Source of the DNA: JAXHMB01 sp034521755 | GTDB lineage: Bacteria > Bacteroidota > Rhodothermia > Balneolales > Balneolaceae | Assembly (NCBI GenBank): GCA_034521755.1 | Contig: JAXHMB010000001.1 | Location: forward strand, 372,001-436,000 | Direction of reading: 5' to 3' | DNA: 64,000 nt | Part shown: in pieces, positions 55,057 through 63,418 of the stretch | How the letters are laid out: each line of letters begins with the position of its first letter | Numbering within the stretch: position 1 is the first letter of the stretch | Notes under the pieces: generated by a model | Databases searched by the model: none | What the model saw: the letters and a program-made list of their open reading frames with translations, nothing else | What the model was told of the DNA's origin: nothing | Made by a program: the position numbers and the translations under genes

Positions 55057-55740
55057 ATGATTTTATTAATCACCATACTATCCACTGTATTTATTTTGAG
55101 CTTCTGGCTTGGAACCAGTGAAAAATTCAAACTGGAACAGCTCTCTAAAAAAAGAATAATACATGGCCTATTTTTTCTTTTGATAATGCTGACAATAATG
55201 TCCGTTGCAAATTTCATGGATATGCTTGCTCAAAGATCTGCAGCATATATCACGATGGGTTTATACAGCATTGTAGCAGGCTTCTTTAGTGGATCTGGTT
55301 ATAAGTTAATGCAATTGAACAAGAAATCAGGCCATCTAAAATATGTGCATCAGTCATTTTGGTCCAGGGTGGCTCCAAATATGATGATTATACTTATTGT
55401 GACATTTGGCATTTATAAAACAGGATTACTTACGTTGAATTTTACAGGGGTTGATATTACATCAGGAATATCACTGATTTGCTTTGGTTTTTGGGGATGG
55501 ACCTTAAACATTGTGCCTCAATTTAGATCCGACAATATTCTATTTCTAGACCAGAGTATTGATTGGGATAATGTCGCTTCATACAAATGGGTTACAGAAG
55601 AGTCACTTCAAATTGATTATTACAATAAAACGGGGCTGCTGACAGACTTTAGAACTTTTATCCCACCTGATGATCAGCTTATTGTTGAAAGATTACTGTC
55701 AGATAAAGTCAAAGACAAGGAATTAGAAACTGAAGATTAG
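55057..55740 (+). CDS. Polytopic membrane protein, unknown
   Basis: A 227-residue protein with about five membrane segments (near 1-18, 30-50, 62-80, 105-125, 135-155) and a cytoplasmic C-terminal domain (about 165-227) that resembles a PH- or bPH-like beta fold (DWDNVASYKWVTEESLQIDY). No recognisable enzyme motif. It is convergent with the CoA-binding protein gene, 14 bases away. Confidence 0.65.
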   Translation: MILLITILSTVFILSFWLGTSEKFKLEQLSKKRIIHGLFFLLIMLTIMSVANFMDMLAQRSAAYITMGLYSIVAGFFSGSGYKLMQLNKKSGHLKYVHQSFWSRVAPNMMIILIVTFGIYKTGLLTLNFTGVDITSGISLICFGFWGWTLNIVPQFRSDNILFLDQSIDWDNVASYKWVTEESLQIDYYNKTGLLTDFRTFIPPDDQLIVERLLSDKVKDKELETED

Positions 55741-55754
55741 ACTACATTATTGAT

Positions 55755-56162
55755 TTATCCCAATAGTCGCTGATGCTCAACCATTAGACATTTTTCTTCA
55801 ACATACTTTAGCCCTGCGTTTTCAGCTTTTTTCTTGGCCTCTTCTGATGAAACTCCAAGCTGGGTCCAGACAACCGGCTTTCTTCCGGTCTGTTCTACTC
55901 TCTTAATGATATCATCAACCATGTTGGCGGTAAACTCCGGATTTCTAAAAATATCTACAATATCAATGTTAATATCATCAGGTATATCATAAACTGTTGG
56001 ATAAACCTTTTCGCCTAAAACCTCATCATACTCCGGATGCACAGGTATCACTCTGTACCCCTGCTCTTGAATATATTTTGCGATATGGTAACTGGTTCTC
56101 ATTTTGTTATTAGAGCAACCAACAACAGCAATAGTTTTCGCGCTTTCTAGCAATTTCTTCAT
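55755..56162 (-). CDS. CoA-binding domain protein
   Basis: A 135-residue Rossmann-type protein of the CoA-binding family (YccU-like). The motif VVGCSNNKMRTSYHIAKYIQEQGYRVIPVHP is conserved, as are IDIVDIFRNPE and KPVVWTQLGV. It probably binds CoA or a similar nucleotide. Reaction unknown. Confidence 0.88.
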   Translation of the reverse strand: MKKLLESAKTIAVVGCSNNKMRTSYHIAKYIQEQGYRVIPVHPEYDEVLGEKVYPTVYDIPDDINIDIVDIFRNPEFTANMVDDIIKRVEQTGRKPVVWTQLGVSSEEAKKKAENAGLKYVEEKCLMVEHQRLLG

Positions 56163-56763
56163 AGAATTTTTTTGTATTTATTCTGTAGTTGAGTTAGACA
56201 AATTTTAGCATTTCTAAATGATAAGCTTACTAATAAAACGCAAAAAATATGCATTATTTTTTTGGAAAAATTTTGACCCACCATGTTAATCGCACAGAAG
56301 ATACTTTTTTAGTCACTTTTAAAAGAGCTTTTATCTTATCTTTTTAACATACCACCAGCTCGACTTTTCACTATTCCAACTCAGATAGTATTTTTGTCGA
56401 TACGGTAATATTTGCACCATCAGATCTAAAAAATCAGTCTGCCACAATTAGAAGTGATACAATCTTGATATACAAGGATGAAATATAAGTGATCGTAAAG
56501 TATTTAAAGCATCTGAAGGTCATGAAGGCGGTTATAGAGAATAAACATATTAGACAAATATTTAGTCCGGTAAATAGCAGGTTGAAATAATTACTGAAGA
56601 AGGTTTGGTATTGGGTAAAATAAATTTGAGGATTATACAAGATTCCTCTTTCTATAAACAAATCTTACATCCCAAAAAATTTGAGTAGTCATAAAACTCT
56701 CAATTCTCCTCAAAAAAGCTTATATTTGTCCACTCATTAAAAATACAATCAAAACAAGTATTT
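56163..56763. other. Gene-poor gap, possible decayed gene
   Basis: About 600 bases without an intact gene. An open minus frame of 75 codons (56434-56661) has an unlikely composition. On the plus strand, short coding-like stretches occur in changing frames: 56351-56488, 56488-56541 and 56578-56688 (for instance EIITEEGLVLGK, then FYKQILHPKKFE before a stop). They could be a decayed gene, but I recognise no family. A candidate promoter for the FKBP gene lies at 56721. Confidence 0.4.
56721..56728 (+). promoter_or_regulatory. Candidate sigma-A -7 box of the FKBP gene
   Basis: TATATTTG at 56721-56728 matches TAnnTTTG and lies 35 bases before the FKBP start, giving a short leader. No clear -33 TTG lies at the normal distance, so the call relies on the box and its location. 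Confidence 0.4.
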
Positions 56764-57201
56764 ATGCCACAAGTAAAAGACGGTGATACTGTAAAAGTAC
56801 ATTACACCGGAAAATTGGGAGACGGAACTGTTTTTGACACCTCCCGTGAACGCGAAGAACCTCTTGAATTTACACTGGGACAAGGACAATTGATTCCCGG
56901 TTTTGAAAAAGCTGTTGTAGGAATGGATGTTGGAGACAGTACATCAGTTGATATTCCTAGTGATGAAGCCTATGGAGAACGTAGAGACGATCTGGAAATT
57001 GAAGTACCTAAAGCTGAACTTCCGGATAATGTTGATCCACAGGTTGGCATGCAACTTCAAATGCAACAACAGCAAAATGGACAAGCAATTCCTGTTCAGA
57101 TTACTGATGTAGGCGAAGAGAATGTCACACTTGATGCTAACCATCCATTGGCTGGCAAAGATCTGACTTTCGATATCGAACTGGTAGAAATTTCCAGTTA
57201 A
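56764..57201 (+). CDS. FKBP-type peptidyl-prolyl isomerase (SlyD-like)
   Basis: A 145-residue cytoplasmic isomerase/chaperone. Conserved FKBP residues appear in VKVHYTGKLGDGTVFDTS, LEFTLGQGQLIPGFEKAVVGM and the flap insertion typical of SlyD; the histidine-rich nickel tail of Escherichia coli SlyD is absent. The gene is preceded by a candidate promoter and followed by a terminator, so it may be a monocistron. Confidence 0.93.
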   Translation: MPQVKDGDTVKVHYTGKLGDGTVFDTSREREEPLEFTLGQGQLIPGFEKAVVGMDVGDSTSVDIPSDEAYGERRDDLEIEVPKAELPDNVDPQVGMQLQMQQQQNGQAIPVQITDVGEENVTLDANHPLAGKDLTFDIELVEISS

Positions 57202-57218
57202 CCGATAGTTTATAGTTC

Positions 57219-57247
57219 AAAGGGACGCCTTTCGGTGTCCCTTTTTA
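57219..57247 (+). terminator. Rho-independent terminator after the FKBP gene
   Basis: AAAGGGACGCC (57219-57229) pairs with GGTGTCCCTTT (57234-57244) over 11 positions with one G-T pair around a TTTC loop, followed by T. It lies 18 bases after the FKBP stop. Confidence 0.85.
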
Positions 57248-57269
57248 TTCCCTTCAATATGATACTTCC

Positions 57270-58427
57270 ATGGCTGATTTTACCGCAAAAAGTAATATTT
57301 CTATAACATGTCCCAATCGCATCACTCCTTTCTTAAAGCAGGAACTGGGTGAACAGGACTTTCCAATTAAAAAAGTAAGAAAGGCAGGTGTAGAAACTGA
57401 AGGTACACTTAACGACTGCATGAAGCTGGTCTTAACACTTAGAACTGCCCACCGTGTACACTATCTGCTGGATGAATTTACTGCTAATGATGCTGATGCC
57501 ATGTATGAAGGAGTAAATCAAATTCCATGGGAAGACTATATTGAAACAAACGGATATGTCAGTGTTACATCGTTTATTGATAATCCTACTATTTCAAACA
57601 CTCAATATGCCAATTTAACGTGCAAGGATGCTATTGTAGATAGAATGCGAAGTCATACCGGCACACGACCAAACTCTGGACCCGATTTAGGTAAAACTGT
57701 GGTGTTTCTATTCTGGAGAAAAAATAAATGCCGCGTTTTTTTAGATGCATCGGGCGAATCACTTTCAAGAAGAGGATATCGTACACATTCTCATTATGCC
57801 CCACTGCAAGAAAGTCTTGCCGCAGCCATTGTTAAAAGCACGAGATGGGAACCCGGACAACATTTTATCAATCCTATGTGTGGTAGCGGTACATTGGCCA
57901 TAGAAGCTACTCTAATGGCTTTAGATAGGGCAGCCGGTACATTGCGACCTAACTTTGGGGTAAAACATATCAAAGGTTTTAACCAAGAGTATTGGGACCA
58001 ATTGCGAACGGAGCTTAAGCTTAAATCAAAAAAAGATTTTGAAGGAAAAGTTATTGCCACCGATAAAGATCCAACCGCTATTAAAGCTGCTCGAAAAAAT
58101 GCCAAAACCGCCGGCGTAGATCATTTAATTAATTTTGAAGTATGTGATTTTAGAGATACTCAGCTTCCCGGTGGAAATGGTGTCGTCGTTATGAACCCCC
58201 CTTATGGTGAGCGTCTTGGCGAACAAAAAGAACTTGAGTCACTGTACAGTGATATCGGTGACTTCTTTAAGCAAAAGTGCACTGATTATACGGGCTATGT
58301 ATTTACGGGAAACCTGGAGCTAGCTAAACATATTGGACTACGTACAAACAGCCGCACCAAGTTTTTTAACACAAGACTCGATTGCCGACTCTTAGAGTTT
58401 GAGTTATATGATGGCAGTCGGAACTAG
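57270..58427 (+). CDS. THUMP-domain class I rRNA methyltransferase (RlmL/YpsC-like)
   Basis: A 385-residue SAM-dependent RNA methyltransferase. The N-terminal THUMP-type RNA-binding domain (about 1-165) is followed by the Rossmann methyltransferase fold with NPMCGSGTLAIEA and NPPYGERLG. The most likely function is guanine-N2 methylation of 23S rRNA, as in RlmL or YpsC, judging from the NPPY active site. It lies 22 bases after the FKBP terminator and overlaps the O-methyltransferase gene on the other strand by four bases at their ends. Confidence 0.9.
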   Translation: MADFTAKSNISITCPNRITPFLKQELGEQDFPIKKVRKAGVETEGTLNDCMKLVLTLRTAHRVHYLLDEFTANDADAMYEGVNQIPWEDYIETNGYVSVTSFIDNPTISNTQYANLTCKDAIVDRMRSHTGTRPNSGPDLGKTVVFLFWRKNKCRVFLDASGESLSRRGYRTHSHYAPLQESLAAAIVKSTRWEPGQHFINPMCGSGTLAIEATLMALDRAAGTLRPNFGVKHIKGFNQEYWDQLRTELKLKSKKDFEGKVIATDKDPTAIKAARKNAKTAGVDHLINFEVCDFRDTQLPGGNGVVVMNPPYGERLGEQKELESLYSDIGDFFKQKCTDYTGYVFTGNLELAKHIGLRTNSRTKFFNTRLDCRLLEFELYDGSRN

Positions 58428-59062
58428 TTTCTAAGCTTTCTTACTAAAGATAACCCATCTCTTACCGTTATCATCACTTGCTCTACCCTGTCATCAGCAG
58501 CTATTTTTTTATTCAACCGATCAATAGCTTTTGATTTTTCATCATTTGGATTGAGAACAGATCCATCCCAAAAGACATTATCAACCACAAGAATTCCTCC
58601 GGGCTTCAATATTGGCATGATCAAGTCATAATATTTGGGATAATTAACTTTATCCGCATCGAGAAAAGAAAAATCGAAAGTACCGCGAAGTGTTGGAATA
58701 GTTTTAACTGCATCACCCATTTTAAGTACAACCTTATGACCATGATCGCTTTTATCAAAAAAAGAGCGCGCCAATTTTTCGTATCGCTCGTTATATTCAC
58801 AGGTGATAATTTCGCCATCTTCCGGTAATGCTTCAGCCATTTTCAGCGCAGAGTAACCGGCAAATGTCCCTACTTCAAGGACCCTGCTGGCATTAGATAT
58901 TTTAATCATCATTGCCAAAAACTGGCCAACCATTTTACCACTCAGCATATCAATATGATCCAGCTGCTGAGATGCAGCTGAAACTAACTCATTTATAAGC
59001 TCAGACTCCTCAGTGGTATGTTCAATAGCATAATGCTCAATTTCTTTGTGGACTAAATCCAT
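58424..59062 (-). CDS. O-methyltransferase (class I, CCoAOMT-like)
   Basis: A 212-residue SAM-dependent methyltransferase. The motif LEVGTFAGYSALKMAEAL and the later FDFSFLDADKVNYPKYYDLI and GGILVVDNVFWDG fit the caffeoyl-CoA O-methyltransferase group, where they bind SAM and metal. The substrate in bacteria of this kind is unknown. It is divergent from an acyltransferase gene at 59126. Confidence 0.92.
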   Translation of the reverse strand: MDLVHKEIEHYAIEHTTEESELINELVSAASQQLDHIDMLSGKMVGQFLAMMIKISNASRVLEVGTFAGYSALKMAEALPEDGEIITCEYNERYEKLARSFFDKSDHGHKVVLKMGDAVKTIPTLRGTFDFSFLDADKVNYPKYYDLIMPILKPGGILVVDNVFWDGSVLNPNDEKSKAIDRLNKKIAADDRVEQVMITVRDGLSLVRKLRN

Positions 59063-59125
59063 AGCTTAAATCTGTAAAATTATTATTGGCAACTGTGCTA
59101 AAGCCTAAAGATATTCAGTGAAACC

Positions 59126-59812
59126 ATGTTCAACAAATCAAACAATTCTGTGGATTTTATTCCTGCTAAAGAATCTCGTTTATTTATTAGATTTTTTAGG
59201 ATTTACGTAAAACTTCTTTTCAAAAGACGGTTTAAAAAGGTATGGATAAGCCAAGATTATAAACCCAGTAAGACCAGTCGTACTGTATATTATCTCAATC
59301 ATAATTCATGGTGGGATGGGCTAATCCCTTTGATGCTTAATGAATACAGATTTAAACAACAAGCCAGAGCGTTAATGGAAGACAAGCAAATGAAAAAGTT
59401 CTCGTTCTTTAAACGCATAGGCGCATTTTCTATAAACTTGGATGATCCCAGAAAAACCATCACCTCCTTGCGTTACGCCGTTAAATCCATAGAGCGTGAT
59501 CATTCCTGCCTGTTTGTATATCCTGAAGGGCAAATTCAAGCACAGGGATCAGATCTGAACTTTAAACAAGGTTTATCCTGGATTCATGGAAAAGTCGAGA
59601 GCGTTGATTTCGTCCCTATTGGTATTTACATCCACACTATTCGCCATGACAAACCTGAGCTGCATATTAAAGTTGGCAAGCCTATTGATATGGGTCAGAA
59701 GAAATCAAATAAGGAGAAAACTTCAATCTTTCAAAAAAACCTATCCATGATCTTACAAAAATTAAAGACTACTGCAGGATTTGATGACAGCTGCTATGAA
59801 ACTTTTCTTTAG
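59126..59812 (+). CDS. Lysophospholipid (1-acylglycerol-3-phosphate) acyltransferase-like protein
   Basis: A 228-residue PlsC-like protein. Catalytic block I is LNHNSWWDG (HxxxxD with His and Asp visible); FVYPEGQIQAQG is block III, as in acylglycerol-phosphate acyltransferases. An N-terminal hydrophobic/basic stretch could anchor it to the membrane. It may add an acyl chain to a lysolipid, but the acceptor is unknown. The other PlsC gene in the window is at 63419. Confidence 0.85.
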   Translation: MFNKSNNSVDFIPAKESRLFIRFFRIYVKLLFKRRFKKVWISQDYKPSKTSRTVYYLNHNSWWDGLIPLMLNEYRFKQQARALMEDKQMKKFSFFKRIGAFSINLDDPRKTITSLRYAVKSIERDHSCLFVYPEGQIQAQGSDLNFKQGLSWIHGKVESVDFVPIGIYIHTIRHDKPELHIKVGKPIDMGQKKSNKEKTSIFQKNLSMILQKLKTTAGFDDSCYETFL

Positions 59813-59813
59813 C

Positions 59814-60227
59814 TTATTTAAGCCATCTCTTGATGTCAGAAATCATTTGTTCTCTTTGAATTATCAAAACTAGCAGGCAAGAAACAAAGACTGTCACAGC
59901 GAGATAAAACAATGCTCCTCCGTCATTCATTACCTCTATACCCAATGTAGTTATATGAAATAAGATAGCTCCTGAAATTACTCCTATACCAAGTAATGCC
60001 CCCATCCAGGCACGGCGTGGAATGACCAGCAATATACCGGCAATAAGTTCCACTACTCCTGATCCATAGCGTCCCCAAGGCTCCATGCCTACCGTTTCAA
60101 AAATATAGATAGATTCTTCAGCCCCGGTAAATTTGAAGTAAAGAGTTTGAAGCAGAATGATTGCAGCCAATAATTGAAATGTCCATGAGGCAATCCGTGA
60201 TAATTTCGATAGATTTCCAGTTTCCAT
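59814..60227 (-). CDS. DoxX family membrane protein
   Basis: A 137-residue protein with four membrane segments of the DoxX/DoxD-like fold, starting with FQLLAAIILLQTLYFKF and EPWGRYGSGVVELIAGILL. It lies 26 bases downstream of the triple-fusion gene and is the last member of the reverse operon. DoxX proteins occur in thiosulfate oxidation and other membrane processes; the role here is unknown. Confidence 0.88.
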   Translation of the reverse strand: METGNLSKLSRIASWTFQLLAAIILLQTLYFKFTGAEESIYIFETVGMEPWGRYGSGVVELIAGILLVIPRRAWMGALLGIGVISGAILFHITTLGIEVMNDGGALFYLAVTVFVSCLLVLIIQREQMISDIKRWLK

Positions 60228-60253
60228 AAGCCTTGTCCTTGTAAATCTCGGTC

Positions 60254-62854
60254 CTATTTTTTAGACCTAAAGTTTAATAATTTTTCTATTAACGTTAAGG
60301 CAGAACTTAAGTTTTTCCCTCTCTCAACATTTTGTCTGCCAATTTCAAAAGCAATTTTCCACTGATTCATAAGTATTTTCTGTGCATCCCAAAAAGAATA
60401 GTTATTATCATAAATATTTGTTGACTCTGATGTTACACCGTTTACTTCAATTATTTTTAAGTCTTGTCCAGCTTTTAAAGTTTCTTCCGATTCTGTTTTT
60501 ATATCAAATCTACCAAAGTAAAAACCATCTACCTTCTGGCAAATTTCATCCATTGCTGATCGTAATTTATCAGTAACTAAATATTCACCATCACTAAAAA
60601 TAGCACCTCTGGCATGAGTGCCGTAACTTACCAACTCAATATGCTCACCAAGGTCCGGCACCTCATATAAATGTTCTTCATGTTCAGCTATATGCATTTT
60701 TGCCATACAAACTGCACGTTCATTTTCTAAGATGAGTTCTTCAATTGTTTTATTACCATCACCTTTTATCGTCATTAACTCTTTTTTTGTGATAGAAAGA
60801 ATAGCTCCTTTATCAGATTGAGGGTACCGGTAATAAAATACACCATATTCTTTACCTGTTAGATTCTCTTGAATTATGAGATCATATTTGCTCTGTTTTA
60901 TCACCTCACATAGTTGAGCCTCACTCTTTACTTTATGAACCCCTGCTCCTCTTTGTCCCACATCTGGTTTAATGAAAATTGGAAAGCCAAGATCCTGCTC
61001 TTCCATGAATGTCATGGCCCTTTCAATTCTATGACTGTCAGAATTATCGTGCTCAATTTTGATGTAAGCAGCAACTTTACCTGATCTTTTAAATAAGTCC
61101 AGAATCTTTGATTTAGATTCACTGATAAATCCTCCATCCGGAATAGCTGGGTTAGCAGCTGTAAAAATAGTAAGCGATCGATACCTGATCCACAGATACA
61201 CTACATAAAAGCAAACAGGTAAATACAATACATAAGGAGGCCAAAACTCCCAGTTAACAAGCCTACAGTATCTCGATTTGAGCAACTTACGGCCACGATA
61301 ACTAAAAGCTGGAATAATTACTTTAGCTATAAAAACCAATAACATTAGTGTTCCAAGAAAAACCCAGAGTGCGTATTCTTTATACAAGGAAAAATAGTTA
61401 ATCAGCTCAGAACCCAGTAGCATTGAAATGCCAACAAGTAAAGGTGTCCAAATTATTGCGGCCAAAAAGAAATAGAATGAAAACATCCAAAAGCCCGCAC
61501 CAATTACCCCGGCACTGAAATAAGTTGGCAGGCGACTACCAGGCAAAAAACGGCTGGCAATAATTATGGCCGGTCCTTTAGCATGAAACCAGTCTGCACT
61601 TTTATCAAGGTCTTCCTCTTTTACAAACCACTTAAATGGGGCTTTTTTTAATGCCGGTCTTCCCAACCACCTGCCAGCTAAATAAAGTCCCATATCACCA
61701 ATTACAATACCTATAAAACAGGCAATTACGGCCGGCCAAAAACCGATTAACCCTCGTGCAGCCATCAATCCCGCTCCAATGCAGGTTAAGTCTTCACTTA
61801 CAAGTGTAGAAAGTGCAATAATGATCATGATCAGTGCCAGTGATATCCCCTCAAACTTAGAGAAATCCACATTATCAAAGGGCATTTTAGATTCAGAAAT
61901 TCTTACACTGTCTGCTGTAGCATATGTGGGGGCAGTACCAGTTTCAACAGATAGTATAAATTCTTTAAGATCTTTAGCTAAAGCCGTTGATTTACTTTGT
62001 ACAATATCATGCCCCCCTTCGTACAGCATAAGTTTACTTTGCGGAACAATTCTATGATGTTCTTTGGCTGCAACCGTGGGTACAAACCTATCTGTTTTCC
62101 CGTGTTGAATAAGCATAGGCTTCTTAAAATCCTGCAAATACTCCCGAAGAGGACGTTGGTCAGAATCATAAAAGCTTCTTGCATAAGGAACATTAATAGC
62201 AAAGTTCTCCATCATTCCAAAGTGTGGAACAGCTTCATACAGTGTCCATATCAAGGCTAATTGAATACCATGAACAGCATGATTTAAGTAATAGCTTCCC
62301 ATTAATTCCAATTCTTGTACACCAATTGCCGAAAGCATGTCAATTGATTCCACCTTTTCAGAATGAAAATGAGCAAGATTCAAAGCAATACCACCTCCAA
62401 GACTATAACCCACAATATGTGTTTGTTCAATATTCAGGCCATCCATAAATTGGTTTATATAGTGGCTATAGGCCTTCATAGAGTAATCGGGTATTTCCCG
62501 TGTTGAAGCGTCGTATCCAGGCAAATTTGGAGCTATAACTCTAAATGAATCGGATAAGTGAGCTATCATATGCCGAAACATGGGCACTGCAACCGGACTG
62601 CCGTGCAAAAGCAAAACAACAGGGGGATTTTGTGCCGACCCGGTGTATTTATCTATGTAAGCAATTTCAACTTGAGTATCTCCTAATAGAGAATCGCCCT
62701 GCACGGCTTGAACAGTTACCAACTTGTGATTTGACTTAAGTTGATGTTTAACCGGATCGCTTGCTCTCCAAATATGAGAAGAAAACAGGAGCGCTAAATA
62801 TACGATCAGTGCCAATCTCCACCCTTTCCCCCACCACCTTAAAAAGTTCATCAT
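60254..62854 (-). CDS. Fusion of alpha/beta hydrolase, DedA membrane domain and ATP-grasp domain
   Basis: An 866-residue protein with three modules. An N-terminal membrane segment (11-27) leads into an alpha/beta hydrolase with S151 in GYSLGG, D255 in GKTDRF and H282 in EGGHD. A DedA/SNARE-associated domain follows (about 335-560) with EDLTCIGAGL near 353 and SRFLPGSRLPTY near 434. The C-terminal ATP-grasp domain runs from about 590 to 850, with K629 in FIKPDVGQRG and the metal-binding E803/N805 in IIEVNG. All three active-site motifs look intact. It is the central gene of a reverse operon with PlsC, DinB and DoxX genes. I infer lipid or small-metabolite handling at the membrane, but no family covers the whole protein. 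Confidence 0.88.
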   Translation of the reverse strand: MMNFLRWWGKGWRLALIVYLALLFSSHIWRASDPVKHQLKSNHKLVTVQAVQGDSLLGDTQVEIAYIDKYTGSAQNPPVVLLLHGSPVAVPMFRHMIAHLSDSFRVIAPNLPGYDASTREIPDYSMKAYSHYINQFMDGLNIEQTHIVGYSLGGGIALNLAHFHSEKVESIDMLSAIGVQELELMGSYYLNHAVHGIQLALIWTLYEAVPHFGMMENFAINVPYARSFYDSDQRPLREYLQDFKKPMLIQHGKTDRFVPTVAAKEHHRIVPQSKLMLYEGGHDIVQSKSTALAKDLKEFILSVETGTAPTYATADSVRISESKMPFDNVDFSKFEGISLALIMIIIALSTLVSEDLTCIGAGLMAARGLIGFWPAVIACFIGIVIGDMGLYLAGRWLGRPALKKAPFKWFVKEEDLDKSADWFHAKGPAIIIASRFLPGSRLPTYFSAGVIGAGFWMFSFYFFLAAIIWTPLLVGISMLLGSELINYFSLYKEYALWVFLGTLMLLVFIAKVIIPAFSYRGRKLLKSRYCRLVNWEFWPPYVLYLPVCFYVVYLWIRYRSLTIFTAANPAIPDGGFISESKSKILDLFKRSGKVAAYIKIEHDNSDSHRIERAMTFMEEQDLGFPIFIKPDVGQRGAGVHKVKSEAQLCEVIKQSKYDLIIQENLTGKEYGVFYYRYPQSDKGAILSITKKELMTIKGDGNKTIEELILENERAVCMAKMHIAEHEEHLYEVPDLGEHIELVSYGTHARGAIFSDGEYLVTDKLRSAMDEICQKVDGFYFGRFDIKTESEETLKAGQDLKIIEVNGVTSESTNIYDNNYSFWDAQKILMNQWKIAFEIGRQNVERGKNLSSALTLIEKLLNFRSKK

Positions 62855-62877
62855 TGTATTTTTACATCAAAGAATTG

Positions 62878-63408
62878 TTATTGCATTAATTCTTTACTTT
62901 CATACTGCAGTGTGGACGGTGCTACACCAAAATCAGGTGCCACTTTAATACCTTGGAATCGTAAAATTAAGGCGATTAGAGCATAATGATGAACTGTATG
63001 GCTTACCATAAACTGTAGTTCTCTTTTTATTGATGAAGTACTCCAGGGGGTGTCAGAGGTGTTGCTGGCATCATTGCTCCGAATTAACACTTCTTGATCA
63101 ATCGAATACTTAGCATTACTATATCTTTTTAAGCTATTGATGATAAGATTTATTTTTTCAATTGCTTTTTCTGTTGAAGTTTCTACATCCGTATTTCTCA
63201 CGCGTGCATCATAATCAATTTTATTATTCCAACCATTAATCAAACTCTGATAATGATCTAATATATGACGTATATGCTTTCCTATTCCGCTATCAAATAA
63301 CTTTGGATCACTAAAAACATATTGCTCGTCAGATATCTTTTTCAAAAGCTCTAAGCCCTGATTCAGGAATCTTATATTTATTAAAACTAAAGATTTAGAC
63401 CTGCTCAT
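62878..63408 (-). CDS. DinB family metal-dependent protein
   Basis: A 176-residue four-helix bundle of the DinB/YfiT superfamily. The likely metal ligands are H48 (IRHILDHYQ, with H45 and H52 nearby) and the HHYAL pair in VSHTVHHYALI. Members include thiol-dependent transferases and DNA-damage-induced proteins; the substrate is unknown. The gene lies 23 bases upstream of the fusion gene and 10 bases downstream of the acyltransferase gene. Confidence 0.85.
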   Translation of the reverse strand: MSRSKSLVLINIRFLNQGLELLKKISDEQYVFSDPKLFDSGIGKHIRHILDHYQSLINGWNNKIDYDARVRNTDVETSTEKAIEKINLIINSLKRYSNAKYSIDQEVLIRSNDASNTSDTPWSTSSIKRELQFMVSHTVHHYALIALILRFQGIKVAPDFGVAPSTLQYESKELMQ

Positions 63409-63418
63409 ATGATTATGG

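Noticed and set aside
56434..56661. Open frame of 75 codons on the minus strand in the gap before FKBP
   Set aside because: It has a high Phe/Tyr/Ile content typical of AT-rich chance frames, no upstream ribosome site, and no family resemblance.
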